DNA of 64,000 nt from Isosphaera pallida ATCC 43644 (GCF_000186345.1 NC_014962.1:682001-746000); one strand, 5' to 3'. Positions 35,790 to 45,005 are shown, counted from the stretch's first letter. Made by a program: numbers and translations. The notes: generated by a model not told the origin, from the sequence alone.

Positions 35790-37373
35790 TCAAACCCGCA
35801 ACCCCGGGCCGAACAAGTCGCGTAGACGGGCGCGCAGCGAGTCGGAGAAGGGGTTGCCTTCCAAGCGGACCTGGCGGGCGTGGGGGGACGGTTCGCCCAG
35901 GGCGATGCGACGGGTTTGGTCGTTGATCAGGGCGGCGGCCTCGTGGTCGTCGAAGCCGCAATGGCGTAGGTCTAACTCGTCGAGGTTGGCGGTGCGTCCG
36001 CCCAAAATCAAGCGCGCTAGCACCGACGAACCAACCTTCGGGCCACCCTCAAATCCTCCGGGGATGGATGGCGAACCATCGGACAGGCTGCGGATCGCGT
36101 CGCAAGCCTGACGGCCAAGCGGGTTATGGTCCAGACCGATTCGTTTCAAGTTGGCCACGACCGGCCAATCAGCCAGGGTTTGGGCCCCGACCGGACCGAT
36201 TCGGTTAGACCCCAACTCCAGATCGCGCCAGGTGTTTCCCTCAGCGCGACGGCGAAACATTGGTCGGATCGCCGCCGTGATCCCGTTGCGTCGCAGATCA
36301 ACCACCTTCAAACGTCTCACCACTTGAGAATAAGCCAGGTCGCGCAGGCCAATGTCGCCCACGAGGTTGATCGCCAGGTCGAGCCGCTCCAGGTTGTAGA
36401 GATGCGACGAATTGGCCAGGTGGCTGACCCCATCGTCGCCGATGCCATTGTCCCGCACGATCAGTTCGGTCAGACCACTCAGGTGAACCGATCCGCCCAA
36501 TTCCTGAAGTCCCCGGTCTCCCAGGTGATTGTGCGACAGATCCAGCGATCGCAGACCCGCAACGGTGGGCGAAGCGGCCAACGACTGCGCTCCACGCGGG
36601 CCGATCTGTTCGTGACGAATCGCTAGATGCTCGATCGATTTGAGGTGGCCTTCTTCGATGAGGCGAATCAATCCCGTATCCCCCACCGAACCCACTCCGC
36701 CCGCTGGATCGGTCGAGAGGATCAAGCGACGAAGATGGGGCAGGTTGGACAACGACAGCCCCAAAGAAGGCCACAACCGGCCAAACGAACAGCAAAGCCC
36801 GCGCAAATGACTCAGATGGGGCGAACTCAAGAGCCGTCCCAACGCCCAGGAGTCGCGGTCGCGTTGAGAATCCACCACCGTCAGGTCGCGGATGCGGCCC
36901 AAGAGCGGCCAAGCGGCCAGACGTTCCGCGGAAGGTTCGTCGAGGTGGACCAATTCGAATGCGTCGATCGGGGCGACGGCCATCAGCCATTCCAAAGTGG
37001 CCGGGTCGATCCGATCGGCTCGAATCCGCGCGGCGCGGGGAAGGCCGCGGACGAACCGTTTGACCTCAACGCAGCTTGCTTGAGCGCCCAAACGGGACTG
37101 CCAAACCTGAGCCTGATGGGCGGTGAGTAAACCAACCCGCTCCTCAATCGCGTCGCGGTGAGGGGTCTGCCGTTCCAGTCCTTCGAACTCGACTTGGAGC
37201 CGAATCAGCTCGGCCGCCTCGCTGTTCCCTAGTTCCTCCAGCCAGTCGGCATAGATCAAGCTGGGGACTGGATCGTCTCCGCCAACGGCGATCGCGTTGG
37301 TAAAAAACGCATGATCCCGCCATTCCTCCGCGTCGTGGTTGGTGGATGGAGACGTTGGCGCGGACATGGACAT
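35790..37373 (-). CDS. TIGR02996 domain / leucine-rich repeat protein (second copy)
   Basis: 527 residues. The TIGR02996 domain is at about 15-65 (AFFTNAIAVGGDDPVPSLIYADWLEELGNSEAAELIRLQ; key D-P..IYADWLEE.G....A..IRLQ). Leucine-rich repeats follow from about 190 to 520 (LRSLDLSHNHLGDRGLQEL, LTELIVRDNGIGDDGV, LERLDLAINLVGDIG), closely like ribonuclease-inhibitor repeats of the RNI type. Longer and better preserved than the paralogue at 773-1891. Likely an interaction scaffold; partner unknown. Confidence 0.82.
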   Translation of the reverse strand: MSMSAPTSPSTNHDAEEWRDHAFFTNAIAVGGDDPVPSLIYADWLEELGNSEAAELIRLQVEFEGLERQTPHRDAIEERVGLLTAHQAQVWQSRLGAQASCVEVKRFVRGLPRAARIRADRIDPATLEWLMAVAPIDAFELVHLDEPSAERLAAWPLLGRIRDLTVVDSQRDRDSWALGRLLSSPHLSHLRGLCCSFGRLWPSLGLSLSNLPHLRRLILSTDPAGGVGSVGDTGLIRLIEEGHLKSIEHLAIRHEQIGPRGAQSLAASPTVAGLRSLDLSHNHLGDRGLQELGGSVHLSGLTELIVRDNGIGDDGVSHLANSSHLYNLERLDLAINLVGDIGLRDLAYSQVVRRLKVVDLRRNGITAAIRPMFRRRAEGNTWRDLELGSNRIGPVGAQTLADWPVVANLKRIGLDHNPLGRQACDAIRSLSDGSPSIPGGFEGGPKVGSSVLARLILGGRTANLDELDLRHCGFDDHEAAALINDQTRRIALGEPSPHARQVRLEGNPFSDSLRARLRDLFGPGLRV

Positions 37374-37517
37374 GAACAGTCTCGGCCAAAGAGAAAACGA
37401 ACCAATTCACCACGCCGGGCGTCGTTCGAGTCACCCAGCTCAACGCTGACTTCAACCAAGCCATTCCGCCCCAGCTTGGCCGTCAGCGGGGCGAAGCGGT
37501 GAAAATAGGATCGAGAT

Positions 37518-37565
37518 ATCCGAATTGGTTAAGGTTATTGGATGTTAACCTTGATGATATCGGAT
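37518..37565. promoter_or_regulatory. Symmetric nested dyad between asnB and the leucine-rich gene
   Basis: ATCCGA (37518-37523) pairs with TCGGAT (37560-37565), and within it AAGGTTA (37531-37537) pairs with TAACCTT (37546-37552), with 7-base spacers on both sides. It lies in a relatively AT-rich 303-base intergenic stretch (37374-37676) that holds no gene. It is 112 bases after the asnB stop and 145 before the next start, so it may be an operator or a terminator. Confidence 0.35.
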
Positions 37566-37676
37566 CAACTCGGACTGACAAGTGCGTCGCAACCAGGAGG
37601 CAACGACGGGGTAGCATGGGGCGGAGTCGAGCCGATGGTAAGAGTCCCAGCGTCGGCTACTTCTGCCGTTCCATTC

Positions 37677-39692
37677 CTACTGTAGGCGCGCGGGGGAGAC
37701 GGCGGGTTGAGATTGCACTTGAAGGCAGGGCATCTGGAGAGGGTGCGAGGCCATGTCGTCGCGTCGGAACCAAAGTTCGAGCATAATCAGGGCCCAGAGC
37801 CGGTAGGCGTGGTCGGCCCGTCCGGCGAGGTGGTCGTTCACGAGACGCTTGACCGCCTGGGGCTGGAACAGCCTACGATTGAGGCTTGAAGGATCCAACA
37901 GGATCGCCTGGAGTTCGTCCGCCAAAGGGCCACGGAACCAACGATCGATCGGTACTCCGAAGCCCATCTTTGAGCGCGATCGGATCGACGCTGGCAACAA
38001 ATCGGCGCAGGACGCTTTGAAGACGGCTTTGGCCCCCCAGGGGCGTCGCCTCTTGAACCGGGTGGGCAGACTCAGGGCGAACTCGACCACCCGGTGATCC
38101 AACAGCGGTGCGCGGCACTCCAGCGAATGGGCCATGCTCGCCAGGTCAACCTTGACCAACAGATCGCCCGGCAGATAGGCCAGCAAATCGGCCACCATTG
38201 CGCCGGTGAGCGGGTCGCGGGCGTTGGCCGCGTCGAAACCACGCGCCAACACCTGGACGGGATCGGCCTCGTCGGGTTCGTCAAGTTCTCTGGATGCCTG
38301 GGCCAGCGCCTCCAGCGCCTCGTCGTGATACAGCGCAGCGCGGTCGGATTCCTGAAAGATCGAACACCAACGCGCGTAGCGAACCGGGACTGGGTCGGCG
38401 ATTGCCTCCAACAGTCGCTTGACCTTGCGCAAACGGGTTTTGGCTCGCGCCGAGGCTGGCAAGATCCGGGCCAAAGGACCAGCCAGCACCCGCCGGACAC
38501 CCTCTGGGAGGCGATCCAATGCGAGGGTCAACGCCAAAGCGCGGTAACGGTCGTAGCCCTGAAACAGTTCGTCTCCGGCGTCTCCGGCCAGCGCCACAGT
38601 GACAAAGCGGCGGGTCTCCCGACTCAATACGTAAGTGGGCAGTGCCGAGGAATCAGCGAATGGTTCGTCGAAGGTGGCGGCGAGTTCGGGCAGCAGTTGC
38701 CAGGCGTGGGGTTCGACCAGGAATTCCCGATGCTCGGTTCCCAGAAACTCGGCCGCCTCGCGGGCGTAGCGTCGTTCATCGAAGGCCGGGTCGTCGAAGC
38801 CAATCGAGAAGGTCCGCACTGGCGGGCCGCCAGTCGCTCGTTGGTGGCGGCTCATCAACCCCACGATCGCCGTGGAATCGACCCCGCCCGACAGAAACGC
38901 CCCAAGAGGCACCTCTGAGATCATCTGTTCCCGCACCGCCTCCTCCAGAAGTCCCCGCAACCGATCGCGGGCTTGGGGGAAGCTCAAGTTGGTTTGCTCG
39001 TGATTCCAGTCCGGTTCCCAATAGCGTTGAGCGCGGACCCGTCCAGTTCGGGCGTCGAACTCCAGAACGTGCGCCGCAGGGAGCTTACGTACCCCTTTGA
39101 GCATGGTCGCGGGAGCAGGGACGTAGCCATAAGTCAAATAGCGGTCCAGCGCGATTGGGTCGAGGTCGCGGGGCAGGGTGGTGTGATCGAGGGTCAAGAG
39201 GGCTTTGATCTCGCTGGCGAAGAGCAGGCGTTCCGGCTCGTGACGATACACCAGAGGCTTTTGGCCCAGACGGTCGCGGCCCAGGATCAGCTTGCGGCGG
39301 CGACCGTCCCAGATGGCCAGTGCGAACATCCCCCGAAGTTCGGCGAACAGATTCACGCCCAGGTCTTCATAGAGATGCGGCAACACCTCGGTGTCGCCCC
39401 GGGTTCTCAGGACATGGCCGGTCGCTTCCAAACGTCTACGTAGTTCGGAGAAGTTGTAGATTTCGCCGTTGAAGACAACCCAAATCGAACCGTCCTCGTT
39501 GGACATCGGTTGATGAGCGCCCGCCACGTCGAGGATCGCCAACCGTCGGAACCCCAAGGCGCAAAGCGGTTCGAGGCGCACGCCACGCTCGTCGGGGCCG
39601 CGATGGGTCAGGCGGTCGGTCATGGCGGCCAACCGCTCCAAGTCCAACGGGGGGCCGTTTTCGGTCCAGGAGGCTCCAACGATACCGCACAT
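37677..39692 (-). CDS. asnB: Glutamine-hydrolysing asparagine synthetase
   Basis: 671 residues from the ATG at 39692; the start is certain because processing must expose the catalytic Cys2 (MCGIVG). The frame is open far upstream, but that part is antisense to the enolase-superfamily gene. The N-terminal glutaminase domain shows RGPDE, HLYEDLG and VFNGEIYNF. The synthetase domain has the PPi loop LSGGVDSTA, then SIGFDDPAFDERRYA and LAGDAGDELFQGYDR. It makes asparagine from aspartate, ATP and glutamine. Members of this length may also amidate sugars or exopolysaccharide. A 41-residue tail follows the usual end. Confidence 0.92.
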   Translation of the reverse strand: MCGIVGASWTENGPPLDLERLAAMTDRLTHRGPDERGVRLEPLCALGFRRLAILDVAGAHQPMSNEDGSIWVVFNGEIYNFSELRRRLEATGHVLRTRGDTEVLPHLYEDLGVNLFAELRGMFALAIWDGRRRKLILGRDRLGQKPLVYRHEPERLLFASEIKALLTLDHTTLPRDLDPIALDRYLTYGYVPAPATMLKGVRKLPAAHVLEFDARTGRVRAQRYWEPDWNHEQTNLSFPQARDRLRGLLEEAVREQMISEVPLGAFLSGGVDSTAIVGLMSRHQRATGGPPVRTFSIGFDDPAFDERRYAREAAEFLGTEHREFLVEPHAWQLLPELAATFDEPFADSSALPTYVLSRETRRFVTVALAGDAGDELFQGYDRYRALALTLALDRLPEGVRRVLAGPLARILPASARAKTRLRKVKRLLEAIADPVPVRYARWCSIFQESDRAALYHDEALEALAQASRELDEPDEADPVQVLARGFDAANARDPLTGAMVADLLAYLPGDLLVKVDLASMAHSLECRAPLLDHRVVEFALSLPTRFKRRRPWGAKAVFKASCADLLPASIRSRSKMGFGVPIDRWFRGPLADELQAILLDPSSLNRRLFQPQAVKRLVNDHLAGRADHAYRLWALIMLELWFRRDDMASHPLQMPCLQVQSQPAVSPARLQ

Positions 39693-39938
39693 GATTCGAC
39701 TCGTTTCCCGGCGGTGCCGGTTGCGACTGCATCTGATTCCGCTGTTCCACGCCCAGGAGGGCGATTCCTTCAACCCGCCGGGTTGCTCGCCGCGACGAGG
39801 CCAACCCATGTTGTTATCATACACCTCCCGAACCGTCTCGAATCGCTTGGTCCTCGACGCGCCCGGCTGGCTTGACGGGCGGGGGATCGCTGCGGCGTCG
39901 CTCATTCCTGGGACGGTTGGCGGGAGCACGACCCAACG

Positions 39939-41357
39939 ATGACCACCTCGCCAGCCCGCGCGCGGGCGGTTCGACCCGTGGCGGCCTCCCTTTGGTTTCT
40001 GCCGGTCGCTACCCGGGTTCCCCTCAAGTTCGGCCCCGAAACCCTCACCGAAGTCGTCTGCGCGCGGGTGCGGCTCACTGTCGAGGACCGCCAGGGACGA
40101 CGCGCCCACGGCTGGGGCGAGACCCCCCTGAGCGTCCAATGGGTCTGGCCTTCTCCCCTGACCCACGCCGAACGCCAACAGGCGCTCATGGGGCTTTGCG
40201 TCGATCTCGTCCACGCCTGGAGCGAATTCGACCGCTTCGGTCATCCCCTCGAAGTGGGCCGCGCTTTTCTGGACGAGCGACTGCCCGACCTGACCCGCGC
40301 CGCCAACCTCCGCGCGCCGGGGCGCGACCCTCTGCCCCACTTGGCTGCCCTGGTCTGCAATTCGCCATTCGACCTGGCGCTGCACGACGCCTTCGGCAAC
40401 CTTCATGGAATCGACCTCTATCAAGCCTATGGAGCCGACTGGCTCGAATCCGACCTCGCCGCCTTCCTCGAACCGGCCGAGGACGCTCGCGGCCGCATCT
40501 CCTTTCAGAACCTCCGGCCCGACGCCTTTTTGACCCCCCGGCGAAATTGTCTCACCGCCTGGCATTTAGTGGGCGGACTCGACAAGCTGGAACCGCATGA
40601 CCTCGACGGCACCGAACCAAACGACGGCTACCCGGTCCACCTGCGCGACTGGATCGCCCGCGACGGCCTGACCTGCCTCAAAATCAAACTCAGGGGCGAC
40701 GACCCCGCCTGGGACTTCGATCGCCTCCAACGAGTTGGTCGGATCGCCGCCGAAACCGGGGTCCAATGGCTCTCGGCCGACTTCAACTGCGTCGTCCGCG
40801 ACCCATCCTACGTCGTAGAGACGCTCGACCGACTTCTCGTTGAACGTCCCGATACCTTTGCCCGCTTGCTCTACGTCGAACAGCCGTTTCCCTACGACCT
40901 GGAGGCGCATCCTCTGGACGTTCGGAGCGTCTCGGCCCGCAAGCCGCTCTTTTTGGATGAAAGCGCGCATGATTGGCGCGTCGTCCGCCTGGGCCGCTCG
41001 CTGGGTTGGACCGGGGTGGCGCTCAAGACCTGCAAGACCCAGACCGAGGCGATCCTAGCCCTGTGCTGGGCGCGTGCCCACGGCATGACCTTGATGGTTC
41101 AAGACCTGACCAACCCGATGCTCGCGCAGATTCCCCACCTCTTGCTGGCTGCTCACGCCGGCACTATTCAGGGGGTCGAAACCAACGCGATGCAGTTCTA
41201 TCCCGACGCCTCGGCTCCTGAAGCGACGGTTCACCCCGGGCTTTATCGGCGACGGGAGGGCATGGTGCGTCTGGACTCGATTCAGGGGCCCGGGTTTGGC
41301 ATCAGGGTTGAGGAGATTCCCCGATCCCTCCCCGAACCGGCCGCCGCGCGGCAGTAG
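39939..41357 (+). CDS. Enolase-superfamily enzyme (mandelate racemase/muconate-lactonizing type)
   Basis: 472 residues, ATG at 39939. The C-terminal barrel has the expected acid/base and metal residues in order: LKIKLRG (K-x-K), SADFNC (Asp ligand), VEQPF (Glu ligand), FLDES (Asp/Glu) and ALKTCKTQTEA. The NSPFDLALHDAFGNL capping segment is typical. The reaction starts with proton abstraction alpha to a carboxylate; possible roles are dipeptide epimerase, o-succinylbenzoate synthase-like or sugar-acid dehydratase, none decided by sequence. It is longer than most members (about 370) owing to insertions at about 185-235. Divergent from asnB. Confidence 0.82.
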   Translation: MTTSPARARAVRPVAASLWFLPVATRVPLKFGPETLTEVVCARVRLTVEDRQGRRAHGWGETPLSVQWVWPSPLTHAERQQALMGLCVDLVHAWSEFDRFGHPLEVGRAFLDERLPDLTRAANLRAPGRDPLPHLAALVCNSPFDLALHDAFGNLHGIDLYQAYGADWLESDLAAFLEPAEDARGRISFQNLRPDAFLTPRRNCLTAWHLVGGLDKLEPHDLDGTEPNDGYPVHLRDWIARDGLTCLKIKLRGDDPAWDFDRLQRVGRIAAETGVQWLSADFNCVVRDPSYVVETLDRLLVERPDTFARLLYVEQPFPYDLEAHPLDVRSVSARKPLFLDESAHDWRVVRLGRSLGWTGVALKTCKTQTEAILALCWARAHGMTLMVQDLTNPMLAQIPHLLLAAHAGTIQGVETNAMQFYPDASAPEATVHPGLYRRREGMVRLDSIQGPGFGIRVEEIPRSLPEPAAARQ

Positions 41358-41396
41358 ACGGGAGATGGGTTGTGTGGCGTCGCGTCGAGTCATCAG

Positions 41397-43454
41397 TCAT
41401 CGGGTGGTGAACACTGGATAATCCTTGATCTCGCCGGTCAGCACGCGGGCCAGCAGGCGGACCTGAAGTTCAAGCATCCGTCGATAACTCAGACGGTAAC
41501 TGAAAAGGGGATGGGTGGCCAGGTGGTCCATCCGGGTCTCGTAGGCGCGGATAAACGCCTTGCGGCCGGCGGGGGTTAACGCGACCGAGTCGCCGGCGCG
41601 GAGGAAGTCCGACGGCGTGACCATGCGGGTGTTGATGGCGAACAGCACGGCTGAATCGGCGATGAGCGGACGGAACGGTTCCATCAAATCGAGCGCCAGG
41701 CCGCAACGTCCATGACGTGGTTGATGATAAAACCCCAAATAGGGGTCTAGGCCGACCGCGTGGCAGGCGATTGTCATATCCTTGGTCAACAAGGCGTAGC
41801 CCAGCGACAACAGTGCGTTGACCGGATCGCGGGGCGGACGGCGGTTGCGCTGATCGAAGTGGAAGGTCAGGGCGCGGGGGTCGTCGGAGGGGGGCTGGTG
41901 GGGGGTGTGGTTGTCGTCCGGCTTGATCAGGCCGTTGAAGTTCTGAAAATAAAGGCGGGCGATGGTTCCCTCCAAACCCAGGAGGCTCTCCAGCGAGTCG
42001 GCCTGTTCGACCTCTTGGATTATCGCTCGGATGCGCTGGATCGCTCCAGCGGGTGGTTCGATGTGGTTGCGTTGAAGCATGGTGCGTTGATTACGGGCTT
42101 TGCCTGCCACTAAGCGTTTGGCCAGCGCCAAACAAAAGGCCGGATCGTCGGCGCGTCGGAACTGCTCGCGGCGAATCATGACGTTGCGCAGGTCGAGGCC
42201 TCGAGTCAGGCCGTAGAACCAACCGCCCTGCGAGAAGTAGGCGATCGGCACCTCGTGTTCGCATAGGGTTTGAATTGCCTGGGAGGAGAGTTGCACGTTG
42301 CCGAAGACGCTCACTTGACAGGTCTCTTGGATCCGGACTTCCTGGAGAATCTGGTCGTCCTTACGGATCTTGAGAACGGCACCCGACTTGCTCACGAACG
42401 TTCCTTGGGTGTTGAGATAAAGCGATTTGAGATCGTCGCGCGGGGTGACCAACGCGCGAACGGCGGTCGGAGCGTTGCTCTCGGCGGCCGAGGACTCTGT
42501 GGAGGCGATCGCGTCGGGGGGGGCGGAGTTGCGGAGTAAGTTCGTTTCGTCGGGCAAGCAAATACCCACCAGGGAGCAACGGGGGCATTTGGGACTGTCC
42601 ACCAATGGCGGAGGAATCGTGCCGGATCGGGCCAGTTGACGGGCTTCGTCCAAGGCGCGGAGGGTGGTGGCGATCAACGAATCGTCGATCGGAACGTCGA
42701 CTCGTTGCCGGGTTTGGTGATAGTAGACCACGCCCCGCTCGCAGCGGTAGCCGTTGGCGCGCAGCACCAGGGCTTGCACCGCCATTTGCACCCGTTCGGG
42801 TTCCCAGACCTGGGGTTGTCCATCGTCGGCCAGCCGGGGTTTGCCCTTCTTATAATCGACTGGGATCATCGCGCCATCGGCGCACTCGATCAGGTCGAGC
42901 TTGGCGATCAGGCCGTGGTGGTCGTCGGCCAGGCTGACGCTGCGGGCGTGTAGGCGTTCCGCCTCGCCCTTCTCGACCTGTTGAACCGATGGTAGGTCGT
43001 CGGTTTTGCCGTCCACCCGCGTGTGGCGGTGACGACCTTCGACCACGTCGAGATTTTCGGCGAAAACCCCTTCCACCCATTCGTAGTAGAAGAGTCTAGG
43101 ACAATAGATGTACTCGTTGAGCATCCGCGCTGGCATCAACGCCTCTTCTTTGGAACGCAGTTGTGCGGAGGAGAGTTGTGGCGAGTTTGCCCGCGTGGAA
43201 CGAGGATGCGTTTCCGTGGGGATGACGATCGGTTGGGAATGAAGGGACGAGTCGTCGTCCTCGTTCTCGTCGAGGGCCGAGGCGGCCTGCTCCATCTTCA
43301 GGTCGTTTGAAACCATCGTAGCCCCGGAAGGGCAGGGCGAGGCGGCGGGACCAACCGGCTTGGCCGCCTCGGGTCCAGGAGGAGGCGGAGGCTCCGACTG
43401 CTCGGCGAAGTCCTCGTCGCAAGGTGGAATGATCAGAAAATCTTCAGTACTCAT
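41397..43454 (-). CDS. cas4-cas1: Cas4-Cas1 fusion (type I-G/I-U CRISPR adaptation)
   Basis: 685 residues from the ATG at 43454 with GGAG nine bases upstream; an internal ATG at 43136 (MPARMLNEY, GAGG upstream) would give the usual family length. Residues 1-107 are a Pro- and acid-rich, probably disordered extension. The Cas4 part (about 107-320) has Fe-S cysteines Cys118, Cys290, Cys293 and Cys299 and the nuclease motif PVDYKKG. The Cas1 part (about 345-685) keeps the metal triad Glu495 (LGLEGT), His577 (GFYHQ) and Glu592 (DLMEPFR). It should trim prespacers and, with Cas2, integrate them. It looks intact although the effector genes and array are missing nearby. Confidence 0.93.
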   Translation of the reverse strand: MSTEDFLIIPPCDEDFAEQSEPPPPPGPEAAKPVGPAASPCPSGATMVSNDLKMEQAASALDENEDDDSSLHSQPIVIPTETHPRSTRANSPQLSSAQLRSKEEALMPARMLNEYIYCPRLFYYEWVEGVFAENLDVVEGRHRHTRVDGKTDDLPSVQQVEKGEAERLHARSVSLADDHHGLIAKLDLIECADGAMIPVDYKKGKPRLADDGQPQVWEPERVQMAVQALVLRANGYRCERGVVYYHQTRQRVDVPIDDSLIATTLRALDEARQLARSGTIPPPLVDSPKCPRCSLVGICLPDETNLLRNSAPPDAIASTESSAAESNAPTAVRALVTPRDDLKSLYLNTQGTFVSKSGAVLKIRKDDQILQEVRIQETCQVSVFGNVQLSSQAIQTLCEHEVPIAYFSQGGWFYGLTRGLDLRNVMIRREQFRRADDPAFCLALAKRLVAGKARNQRTMLQRNHIEPPAGAIQRIRAIIQEVEQADSLESLLGLEGTIARLYFQNFNGLIKPDDNHTPHQPPSDDPRALTFHFDQRNRRPPRDPVNALLSLGYALLTKDMTIACHAVGLDPYLGFYHQPRHGRCGLALDLMEPFRPLIADSAVLFAINTRMVTPSDFLRAGDSVALTPAGRKAFIRAYETRMDHLATHPLFSYRLSYRRMLELQVRLLARVLTGEIKDYPVFTTR

Positions 43455-43485
43455 GGTGACGGACTCCACCGTCTTCCCGGACTGG

Positions 43486-43779
43486 TTAGACCACGACGCA
43501 TGGGGCGTCCAGCGGAGCGTAGGGCAGTCCTAGGGCGGTGATGACCCGGTCGCTTCGTTGTTCAGTCGGACCCAGGTCCACAAACAACACCTGGTCTTCG
43601 CCGTGATGGATGATGTCTCCCAAAAGGCGGCGGCAGTTGGCCAAGTCGATCGGGGTCAGACGACACTCGAAGATCGAGTATTGAAGATGGTCGCCAAAGT
43701 CGCGCAAAGTTTGGAAGACTTTGCGTAACCGTTTGGGGTCACAGATGTCGTAGCATACAAGATAAGTGCGTCGAGACAT
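43486..43779 (-). CDS. cas2: CRISPR-associated endonuclease Cas2
   Basis: 97 residues from the ATG at 43779 (MSRRTYLVCYDICDPKRL). The ferredoxin-like fold begins YLVCYDICD with the conserved acidic residue, followed by FGDHLQYSIFECRLTP, typical of Cas2. It is the structural core of the Cas1-Cas2 integrase. It lies 31 bases upstream of cas4-cas1 and 71 bases after the csb2 remnant on the same strand, so the three form one unit. It looks full length. Confidence 0.93.
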   Translation of the reverse strand: MSRRTYLVCYDICDPKRLRKVFQTLRDFGDHLQYSIFECRLTPIDLANCRRLLGDIIHHGEDQVLFVDLGPTEQRSDRVITALGLPYAPLDAPCVVV

Positions 43780-43850
43780 AGCGGTCACTCGTCTTCTTGA
43801 TGGGCTGATCTTGAGGACGAAATCCGCGACGGTTTGAGGCAGACTGCGGT

Positions 43851-44747
43851 TTAGCCGCGCCAAGGGCGCATCAACCCGTAGCCAAAATAGCGGCCTGCTC
43901 CTATGAGCAAGGGTCCATCCACCGGATAGGCGAATCGAACCGCCACATGCCAGCGCATCTCGGAGGGGCGACCCGAACGGCCTGGCAAGGGTGGGAAAGC
44001 CAACGCGGGAGGAACCCCTTGAAAATAGGAGTCGGGACGGAATTCCACCTGGATTGGCTCTGGATAACCCATCCGAGTGCAAGATTGCGCCACGATCGCT
44101 TCGATGCTAAGCTTGCCCTTTTTGGGATGCTGGTCGAGGGCCACTGGGGTGACGCTCACCCAGGTTTCGGCTGGCCCCACCCAGGTGGTTTGAGCTAGGG
44201 GCTCACCGAAGCGTTCGGAACTCCGGGTTGGACAAGGCCGCAGATCCCAAGCGCCGGTGCGTCCCAGGGTCAATCTCGGGGTCGGTTTCGAGCGATTTCG
44301 AGGACCATAACGAGTTGATGGTAGCAAATCGGAAAAGATGAGCAAAGATGGTGGTTTAGGAATTTCGGGGTTGCCCCCCTCCAACGAGCAGCCTACCACC
44401 AATCGGGGCACCGCGAGGGCGACCGCGTCGATTCGCGCTTCCCGTCCCCCACCTTCCAACTGTGGCAACGCTAGGAAGGCCAGATGGGGGCGATCGGTCT
44501 TGTTGGCCTGAGGACCGCTCCGGTGGCCCGAGACCCATTCCGGGGGCGGCGAGTCGGAGTCGAATCGGCTCAATACGAGACCACGCAGGGCGTGCGTTAC
44601 CATCAACGTCTGTTGAATGGTGGGGCGGGGCCAGACGTTCTTGACTAATTCCAGCAGCATCAAGCGGGGCTGGAAGGGTGGGGCTGATTGCCGCGAGGGA
44701 TCGTTAAAGTGGGGCGAATTCGAGGCCGCCGCTTCAGAATGGGACAT
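43851..44747 (-). CDS. csb2: csb2 remnant: C-terminal Cas6-like half of the type I-G Cas5-Cas6 protein
   Basis: 298 residues from the ATG at 44747; MLLELVKN at 44660 is an alternative. Sequence from about residue 30 matches the latter half of the Csb2/GSU0054 family: PTIQQTLMVTHALRGLVL, HLAFLALPQLEG, VALAVPRLV, and the C-terminal glycine-rich block RFAYPVDGPLLIGAGRYFGYGLMRP typical of a RAMP/Cas6 fold (key G-P-LLIGAGR-GYG). The Cas5-like N-terminal half (about 200 residues in full-length members, from memory) is absent: upstream DNA has no matching sequence and a divergent BlaI gene begins 259 bases away. cas3, csx17/cas8 and csb1/cas7 are also missing. Functional status is uncertain. Confidence 0.75.
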   Translation of the reverse strand: MSHSEAAASNSPHFNDPSRQSAPPFQPRLMLLELVKNVWPRPTIQQTLMVTHALRGLVLSRFDSDSPPPEWVSGHRSGPQANKTDRPHLAFLALPQLEGGGREARIDAVALAVPRLVVGCSLEGGNPEIPKPPSLLIFSDLLPSTRYGPRNRSKPTPRLTLGRTGAWDLRPCPTRSSERFGEPLAQTTWVGPAETWVSVTPVALDQHPKKGKLSIEAIVAQSCTRMGYPEPIQVEFRPDSYFQGVPPALAFPPLPGRSGRPSEMRWHVAVRFAYPVDGPLLIGAGRYFGYGLMRPWRG

Positions 44748-44807
44748 GCTCACAAACGGACCTCGTGGTACGTGTGGGCGTTGGTTCCAACTCACGGGGG
44801 CTGGGTG

Positions 44808-44824
44808 GACCCGGACTCCGGGTC
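44808..44824. promoter_or_regulatory. Perfect 7-bp hairpin upstream of the csb2 remnant
   Basis: GACCCGG (44808-44814) and CCGGGTC (44818-44824) are separated by three bases. It lies 61 bases upstream of the csb2 ATG, in the 258-base region shared with the divergent BlaI gene. A single copy, so not a CRISPR repeat as far as this window shows. Confidence 0.3.
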
Positions 44825-44914
44825 GGTTCCAGTGTTGGTTGAACGCGAAGGTTGTCAAGGGGGTGGTCCTCAAAACAAAGGCATGGGGATTGCACGGTCG
44901 CGTTGGGCCTCCTC

Positions 44915-44944
44915 TTGACGGAATGCGCGTCAAAACTGTATCGT
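44915..44944 (+). promoter_or_regulatory. Candidate sigma70-like promoter of the BlaI-type gene
   Basis: TTGACG (44915-44920), an 18-base spacer and TATCGT (44939-44944) fit a housekeeping promoter. The -35 box is part of a dyad TTGAC-N9-GTCAA (44915-44933), a possible self-binding site for the repressor, although it is not the TACA-x-TGTA operator of classical BlaI. Confidence 0.4.
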
Positions 44945-45005
44945 GACTCCGCGTCTTCGAGGAAACCAAAATTGGCGGTGATGCCAAAAGGGGTGGAGGT
45001 GCCGG

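Noticed and set aside
35480-35926. 148-residue plus-strand frame before the second leucine-rich gene
   Set aside because: It runs into the antisense of that gene and has no ribosome site or motif; the central part looks protein-like but is equally so on the other strand.
37677-40565. 962-residue reading of asnB
   Set aside because: The first 291 codons are antisense to the enolase-superfamily gene; asparagine synthetase must start MCG, found at 39692.
41358-45005. CRISPR array near the cas genes
   Set aside because: Only 39 bases separate cas4-cas1 from its neighbour, and the csb2 upstream region has one 7-bp hairpin with no repeated units.
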